The notes beneath the pieces are model-generated. The model was not told the DNA's origin. It searched no databases and saw only the letters and a list, made by a program, of their open reading frames with translations. A stretch of DNA of 64,000 nt, from positions 3,270,407-3,334,406 of the forward strand of contig CM036160.1 of NCBI GenBank assembly GCA_020631735.1. Direction: 5' to 3'. A program made the translations under genes and the position numbers. Position 1 is the stretch's first letter. Each line of letters starts with the position of its first letter. Shown one piece after another: positions 58,601 to 64,000 of this stretch. Source of the DNA: Saccharum officinarum. Taxonomy: Eukaryota > Streptophyta > Magnoliopsida > Poales > Poaceae.

Positions 58601-59086
58601 TGTTAATAACAGTTAGGATCTCTAGCAGTAGATCTAGGGTCCGTTTCTTTGAATACGGGATGAACAGAGGGGAAAGATCGGAGAGATAAAGAGAGAGGTG
58701 TTAGTGTTGAACCTGAGCCCTCGGAGGGAGTCGCGGAGCCGGCCATCTCAGCTTTGGTGATGGAGGCAGCACACGGGCAGCGACGGGTGGAGTAGAGGTG
58801 GCACGGACGTCGATGCAGTGCAGACGGACGGCGTAGCAGTGACGACGGCGAAGTCAGTGGAGCTTCCCGTTGCTGGCTGCGCGCCCTCTTAGATCGGTCT
58901 AGGGTTTGTCGGTGGGGTTTGCGTCTCACGGTGAACCTCGTACCTCGAGCCGCCGGCCCCCACCTCTTTATATAGCGCAGTGCGACGGGGGCCCACCAAC
59001 CATGTAGGGTTGGGCGCCCCCGATCAGGGCGCGTGACCAAGGCCCAATAGGCCGTTGGGCTTATTGATTGGGAGATCAATCTAACA
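58601..59086 (-). repeat. Right (5') LTR of the copia element
   Basis: 486 bases, starting TGTTAATAACAGTTAGG and ending ATCAATCTAACA, followed by the TACTC duplication and QWRF coding sequence. Confidence 0.93.
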
Positions 59087-60767
59087 TACTCTACACCTGG
59101 GAGTTGCAGTGGCGGTTTGTGAATGCACAGGCTGGAGCTGCGATTTCGTCGCAGACCATGGGTGCAGAGGTGAGTGACTGAATGATTCTCTCTGTTCTGT
59201 TCGTATATTGAACAAAAATTCAGACATTAGAAATTCAGACATCAGCATTTCGGTAACACAGCAGCTGATTGTTCTAAGTGTTCATGACAGAAAATTTTGT
59301 GTGGCGCATGGGTTTCTATCCTGAGGATGCGAAAATCTGTCGCCATTAGAGATGCAGCTCCAGTTTCTTCGAAACAACTGCAAACTCATGGCAATTCTGA
59401 GAGGACACGTAAGAACAGCATGCTGATCCTTGCTTCCTTTATGCAGTCAATTCTGCATTTGTTCCTTGGCACTGGCATTCATTTGTAGTTATCCATAAAA
59501 ACCCTATAGTAATAATGCAACTTTTGATGATTGGGCAAGAGCAGAGCTGTCTGTTTCAGTTATCAACAGGACCGCTGTAAAAACTATTAGCAAACAGATC
59601 TTTATTAACAGAACTTGTAAAGTAGATAAAATCAGCTCATAATAGTCAGATGATATCACTACTAAAATGGACTTGTGGAGTTTTACTAGCTTGCAAATTA
59701 AAATGGTCATGATATGGCTCATGAACGTACTTAGATCAGCTATAATTGCTATCTTAAAAGTCTAAAGTTTGTACACCCGGTTTGCCCCGCTGGACCTGCA
59801 GGAGTAGCTAACTGCTAATTTATGACACTAAATTCGTTTATAGTACGCGTTCTTTTCACAAAATCTTATAAACTTACAACATGCAGATGAAATACCTGGA
59901 AGAATGGTCCTTTTTAGAGAGGGATCATGGCCATTCTTTGTCAGGAACAACACAGGCTCTGACTGCTACTGTCCTGCGCCTTCCTGTCTCAAATGGTGCA
60001 ATGGTTGGTGTTTCATAAAACATGCAGAAATTTTTCGTCACGTTGGTTTCCAGTTCAAATGTTAAGAGTGACCACATATTTTCAGGCAGATATTCATGGA
60101 ATAAGAAATGCTCTTAGCTCTGCGGTTGATGTCATGCATACTATAGGAAACTCAACAAGAACCCAGCTGCCTAAGGTGCTGAATTTATTTATACAGAATT
60201 TCCCTTTCCAGTTCTCTTGGAATCATATAACATGTACACAAACATGATGCTACCAATATCACAATAAGTGATACGATGTAGCTAGCACTGAACCTTGAAG
60301 ATGCATTCTGGTGTTTTCAGTCTGAATGGTCTGCCATTTTCTGCAGTTAGCCCGGACAAATGTCTTGGTGTCTCAGCTCTCCAGAGTTTTCATTCAAGAA
60401 CACATTATGATGGCGCAGTGCAGGGATTTGCTGTCCACACTAGCATCAATGCACGTAAGCAGTACATCCAGACCAACAAATTCGGTTTGATAGTCTGTCA
60501 GCATTGTTGATGTGCTAACTGTTGTGGATTCAATGTTGCTGAAACAGGTGACGTACAGCAGCCTACAAGGGCAGAGGATACAGCTGAACCAAAGAAGGCG
60601 TCAGTATCTTCAGTAGTCTTCAGCCAACCTTCTCCAGTATCCAACCCAGGTGCAGCTGTGATCAGTAAGAATGAGACTTTGCCAAGTGCAATAGTAACAG
60701 CTAGGAACAATGGTGGCAGTTAGGAACAAACAATATGTTGTTCCTATAGCCCAACAGGGCAGGAAAT

Positions 60768-60855
60768 ATATATATATGGTTCCGCTATTGGGAGCCCGGG
60801 GCTTCCAATAGCTAAAGGAGAGCTCAGCCAGCCATCCTACCTAGCCCAACCATTT

Positions 60856-60912
<57 letters not shown>

Positions 60913-61000
60913 CCCGCTATTGGGAGCCCGGGGCTTCCAATAGCTAATGGAGAGCTCAGCCAGCCATCCTACCTAGCCCAACCATTTAGGTCAGCGGAGC
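60768..61000. repeat. Duplicated GGGAGCCCGGGGCTTCC block around (TA)n
   Basis: A block of about 80 bases (CGCTATTGGGAGCCCGGGGC ... CCTAGCCCAACCATTTAGG) occurs at 60783 and again at 60912, separated by about 50 bases of TA repeat. Likely element ends or a tandem duplication 150 bases past the QWRF stop codon. Confidence 0.75.
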
Positions 61001-61329
61001 TGATGTGCAGGTGGGGGACCCTAGGGACCCAGCTGATTCGATGTATAAAATCCCATATCAAACTGCGCAGGAAAGTTTTTATCGCGACGTTGCATAGAAA
61101 TCAGTAGTTGGATAAATTAAAATTAATTCGTTACCGCATAAAAACGTCTCGCGCGAGCAGCTGACACAGCCTGACAAAGCTGACGCATGCATGCACGCAT
61201 CAAATCTAATCTCTTTCGTTTTTTCATTATAATTCCTCAACGAAGCATCAGATTCAAAAACGGCTTTTACCATTGAACTTCTGATATTTTTATGCACGAT
61301 TCAAGATTCATTGTGAATATTTTTTTGAA

Positions 61330-62270
61330 AAAAATTGAAAAATCACAAATTTGAAATTTGAATCACAGCATGTGATGGTCGATTGGATGCATAGAAAGAA
61401 TGGTCAAGATACGCAAAAAAGTTTTTTGCACCGACATTGCATAGAAATTAGTAGTTAGATTAATAAAAATTAATTTTGTTACCACGTAAAAAACACAACT
61501 GTGATTGGCTCCACAACATCATGCTTCCCACTATGGGGGTCTATAATTAACATAGGAACAATGCATAGAACATGAAGACTACAAGCGTAAAACATGGAGA
61601 CGATATCGTCTTCTCCAAAATTTGAAATTTTAATCATGGCACGTGATGGCCGATTGGATGTATAGAATCAAAGATGCGCAGAAAGGTTTTTGGCGCCGAC
61701 GCTGCATAGAAATTAGCGGTTGGATGAATATTTTTTTACCACGTAAAAACCTCTCCATGAGATGGACATTCCACCTGACAATCGTGATTGCCTCCACCAA
61801 CATCATGCTTCCCACTATGGGGTGTATAATTAAGATGGGAACAATGCATAGAACATGGAGACCGTAAGCGTAAAAACATGGAGACAGGCTCGTCTTCTCT
61901 AAAATTTGAAATTTGAATCATGGAACGTGATGGCTGATTGGATGCATATATCAATGGTCAACATGCGCAGAAGAGTTTTTTGTGTCGATGTTGCATATAA
62001 ATTAGTGCTTGCACGAATAAAAATTAATTATGTTACAGTGTAAAAACCTCTCCGCAAGATGGACATTCCACCTAACGCAATCGTGATTGCCTCCACCAAC
62101 ATCATGCTTTCCACTATGGAAACAATGTATAGAATATGGAAACCGCAAGCGTAAAACATGGAGACCTCATCTTCTCTAAAATTTGAAATTTGAAAAATAG
62201 CAAGTGATGGACGATAGGATTCATAGAATCAAGGGTCAAGATGCGTAGAAACATTTTTGGCGAAGTGCAC
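61330..62270. repeat. Four imperfect tandem units of about 275 bp
   Basis: The marker ATTTGAAATTTGAATCA..GTGATGG..GATTGGAT recurs at about 61350, 61620, 61905 and 62180. Between markers AAAACCTCTCC, GATGGACATTCCACCT, CACCAACATCATGCTTCCCA and GAACAATGCATAGAACATG repeat. No gene. Confidence 0.82.
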
Positions 62271-63866
62271 AGATAACTGCTCCAACAATGTATACAAATA
62301 TATTGTAACAATGTATACAAATATATTGTAACAATGTATACAATACATACCAAGTTACAATTTAGCCATGCATAGAAACTTATGCACACAAGCATAAGAA
62401 CACAAAATCAATAAACAAAATCAAAGCAAGCAACCACCATTGGGAGGTAGGGGAGGGGAGGATGTGTCGCCGGGTGGAAGGGAGACAGGGTGATGTGGAG
62501 GCCGCAGGCAAATCCACCATTGGGAGGTCGAGCCACCGGTCATGGAGGGGGTGGCCGCGTGCTGCCGGTCATGGTGGGGTGGCCGCGTTCCGCTGGTCAT
62601 GGACGGGTTCGCCGCATGCCGTCGATTGGGAAGGGGGTGGCCGCGTGCCATCGGTCGGTGGAGTGGGGATCCGATGCTGCCACAGCAGGGGGTATTGGGG
62701 CCGACGAGGGAGCAGGGGAGGCCGCGTAGAAACATCCTTCCAACCATCCTACATCACAACAAAGGCATAGAAACATGTTTTAGTAGGCGCAAAAACCTTA
62801 CAGTGGCAAAGAAAGGCTATAGAGATATGTTTTAGTATGCGCAGAAACCTTACAGTGGCAAGAAAGACATGTAAACATATTTTTGTAGGCACAAAAATCT
62901 TATTATGGTGCCAACCCAAACCTTGCTTACCACCTAGGTTAATGTATAATAATAGAGAAATAATGCATATAACCCAATAAAACCCTCTCCTATGAGGGAT
63001 TATTTTATCTAAAACCCTGATGGCCCCAACCAAAACCATTATACTCACTTTGGGACGTATAATTAATAGAGGAACATAGCATAGAACCCAAAATACCCTC
63101 CCTTCTCAGGGATTATTGTACTAGGATCATGACAACCCCAACCCAAACAATGCATAGAGCAATGTATAGAATTGTGTACCAACAATGTATAGAATTGTAT
63201 AGAAGTGGACAGATAACTGTTTTAACAATGTATGTCAAAGTGTTCTAACAATGCATAGAAGTATGCTCCAACAATGTATAGAATTATGTAGAATGTTCAC
63301 AGATAGCTGCTCCAACAATATATAAAAATGTGCTACAATATTGTACAGAAATTTATTCTAACAATGTATAGAATACATATCCCCCATGACAAAAAATTAA
63401 GACATCAATTTCATTGCACATCATATCAAGGAGAAGCATAAAAACAGTAATGACAAATCACAAAAAGTTTTGTGTATACGCATAGAAAAGTTGAGGATAA
63501 TCATATAACATGCATAGAAAAAATCAGCAGATGAGGGAGATGGGAGAGGTCCTTGTTCTTCCTCCTTTGTCCATGGCCATGGAAGCCATGCATGGAAACT
63601 TATGCACACAAGCATAAGAACGCAGCTTCACCATGCGTAGAAAATTATGCATGCAAGCATAGTAACCAAAGGAAAGCAAAAACAATATATAGATAGCCAT
63701 ACATAGAAACTTATGCACATACGTATAGGGACACAAAATCAACAAACAAAACATTGATAGCTCTTCATTGCAAATCATATCGAGGAGATGCATAAAAATC
63801 AAAATCAAAGCATAGAAAATCATGCATGCCTACGTTGGTAGCTCTTCAATTCCTACAAGCCACCTA
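62271..63866. repeat. Short repeats around a GC-rich block, same element
   Basis: AACAATGTATACAAATATATTGT occurs about three times at 62284-62345. AACAATGTATAGAA words recur at 63170-63370. CATGCATAGAAACTTATGCA recurs near 62368, 63588 and 63695. A GC-rich part (62430-62740) has CCGGTCATGG-like phrases. It appears to be one large non-coding element with the 275-bp units. Family unknown. Confidence 0.55.
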
Positions 63867-63867
63867 T

Positions 63868-64000
63868 TGAAAGGTCCTAATATGGCTAGAGGGGGGGTGA
63901 ATAGCCTATTTAAGATTCTACAAATCAACTAGAGCAATTTGATTAGTAAGATAAATAGCGAAATGCAAACTTGCTCTAGCTCTACAAGGGTTGCAAGCCA
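63868..64000. mobile_element. Start of another long LTR of the 4632-7127 family, opposite orientation
   Basis: TGAAAGGTCC..GGCTAGAGGGGGGGTGAATAG is the complement-type match to the right end of the solo LTR at 7090-7127 (CTATTCATCCCCCTCTAGTC ... CCCTTCA). It continues past the window. Confidence 0.7.

Larger units (their letters stand above)
48837..59086 (-). mobile_element. Ty1-copia retrotransposon, chimeric, 10.2 kb
   Basis: LTRs 48837-49323 and 58601-59086 (about 96% alike by eye) with TG...CA ends and a perfect TACTC duplication (48832-48836, 59087-59091). The minus-strand primer-binding site TGGCATCAGAGC abuts the right LTR, and a purine tract (AAGGGGGAGAA) abuts the left LTR. Gene order is gag, protease, integrase, RT, RNase H, as in Ty1-copia. 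Extra material inside (50218-52510, a third LTR 52511-52902, and a second RNase H region) shows it is not a simple insertion. It is antisense to the QWRF gene. Confidence 0.9.
47643..60616 (+). pseudogene. QWRF motif-containing protein gene, interrupted by a copia element
   Basis: The family (DUF566; QWRF/SNOWY COTYLEDON3/AUGMIN8-like) binds microtubules. The start is the ATG at 47643. Exon 1 N-part has VASRYLIPSS, RRTLAVAFQSP, SLSSDTDSASSGGSGSG and EEEHQLRLL, up to 48836. Exon 1 resumes at 59092 with WELQWRFVNAQAG, to 59169. Further exons are 59291-59408, 59887-60003 (MKYLEEWSFLERDHGHSLSG), 60086-60175 (IRNALSSAVDVMHTI), 60347-60454 (AQCRDLLSTLASMH) and 60548-60616 (ending RRQYLQ-stop). All junctions are GT-AG. 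Damage: TGA at 48771-48773, probably from CGA; the 10.2-kb insertion with TACTC duplication; and exon 2 at 118 bases, a frame break near 59349. Without these the reading phase is continuous. Confidence 0.93.

Overview
This is eukaryotic nuclear DNA from a grass. The grounds are GT-AG introns, TATA-box promoters, a non-RD LRR receptor kinase, a QWRF-motif gene, and dense grass-type transposons: CACTA with a Ulp1 protease, Ty1-copia, L1 LINE, a tRNA-derived SINE, Stowaway and hAT MITEs. The repeat content suggests a panicoid grass of the sorghum/sugarcane type, but that is inference. No prokaryotic feature was seen.

Layout. 1-0.8 kb holds the broken last exon of a class III peroxidase. 2.4-15.7 kb is one degenerate CACTA transposon with a TAT target duplication. 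It carries a TNPD-type transposase relic, a second (TNPA-type) gene, a Ulp1-like protease relic, and two solo LTRs inserted later, one of 2.5 kb and one of 0.42 kb. 17.6-19.8 kb is a 5'-truncated LINE. 20.4-22.0 kb is an internally deleted copia element that landed upstream of a small ORF.

From 20 to 52 kb a unit of about 1.5-3 kb occurs five times (U1 22.1, U2 28.8, U3 32.0, U4 42.9, U5 52.2 kb). Each unit encodes, or once encoded, a basic protein of roughly 95-110 residues that I cannot name, with a core like RLRKEVRTCEY..DVHVMWEML. U1 and U4 are open, while U2, U3 and U5 are broken by stops, frameshifts or insertions. Between the units lie a cinnamoyl-CoA-reductase fragment next to a 438-bp inverted repeat set in TA microsatellites (27 kb), four copies of a repeat rich in TGTTGCA, and the only large intact gene. 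That gene is a two-exon LRR receptor-like kinase of 1033 residues (36.8-40.1 kb, minus strand) whose catalytic-loop aspartate reads tyrosine.

47.6-60.6 kb is a six-exon QWRF-motif (microtubule/augmin-associated family) gene. It has a premature stop, a frameshift, and a 10.2-kb copia insertion with a perfect TACTC duplication directly before its QWRF motif. The insertion is itself chimeric: it holds a third LTR, a duplicated RNase H region and unit U5. From 60.8 kb to the end are non-coding repeats (four imperfect units of about 275 bp and shorter arrays) and the start of another long LTR.

The genes do not form a pathway. The region is best read as a disease-resistance-type kinase and a small-gene tandem family in a transposon-rich setting, with at least four gene relics. 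Most transposon genes are dead.
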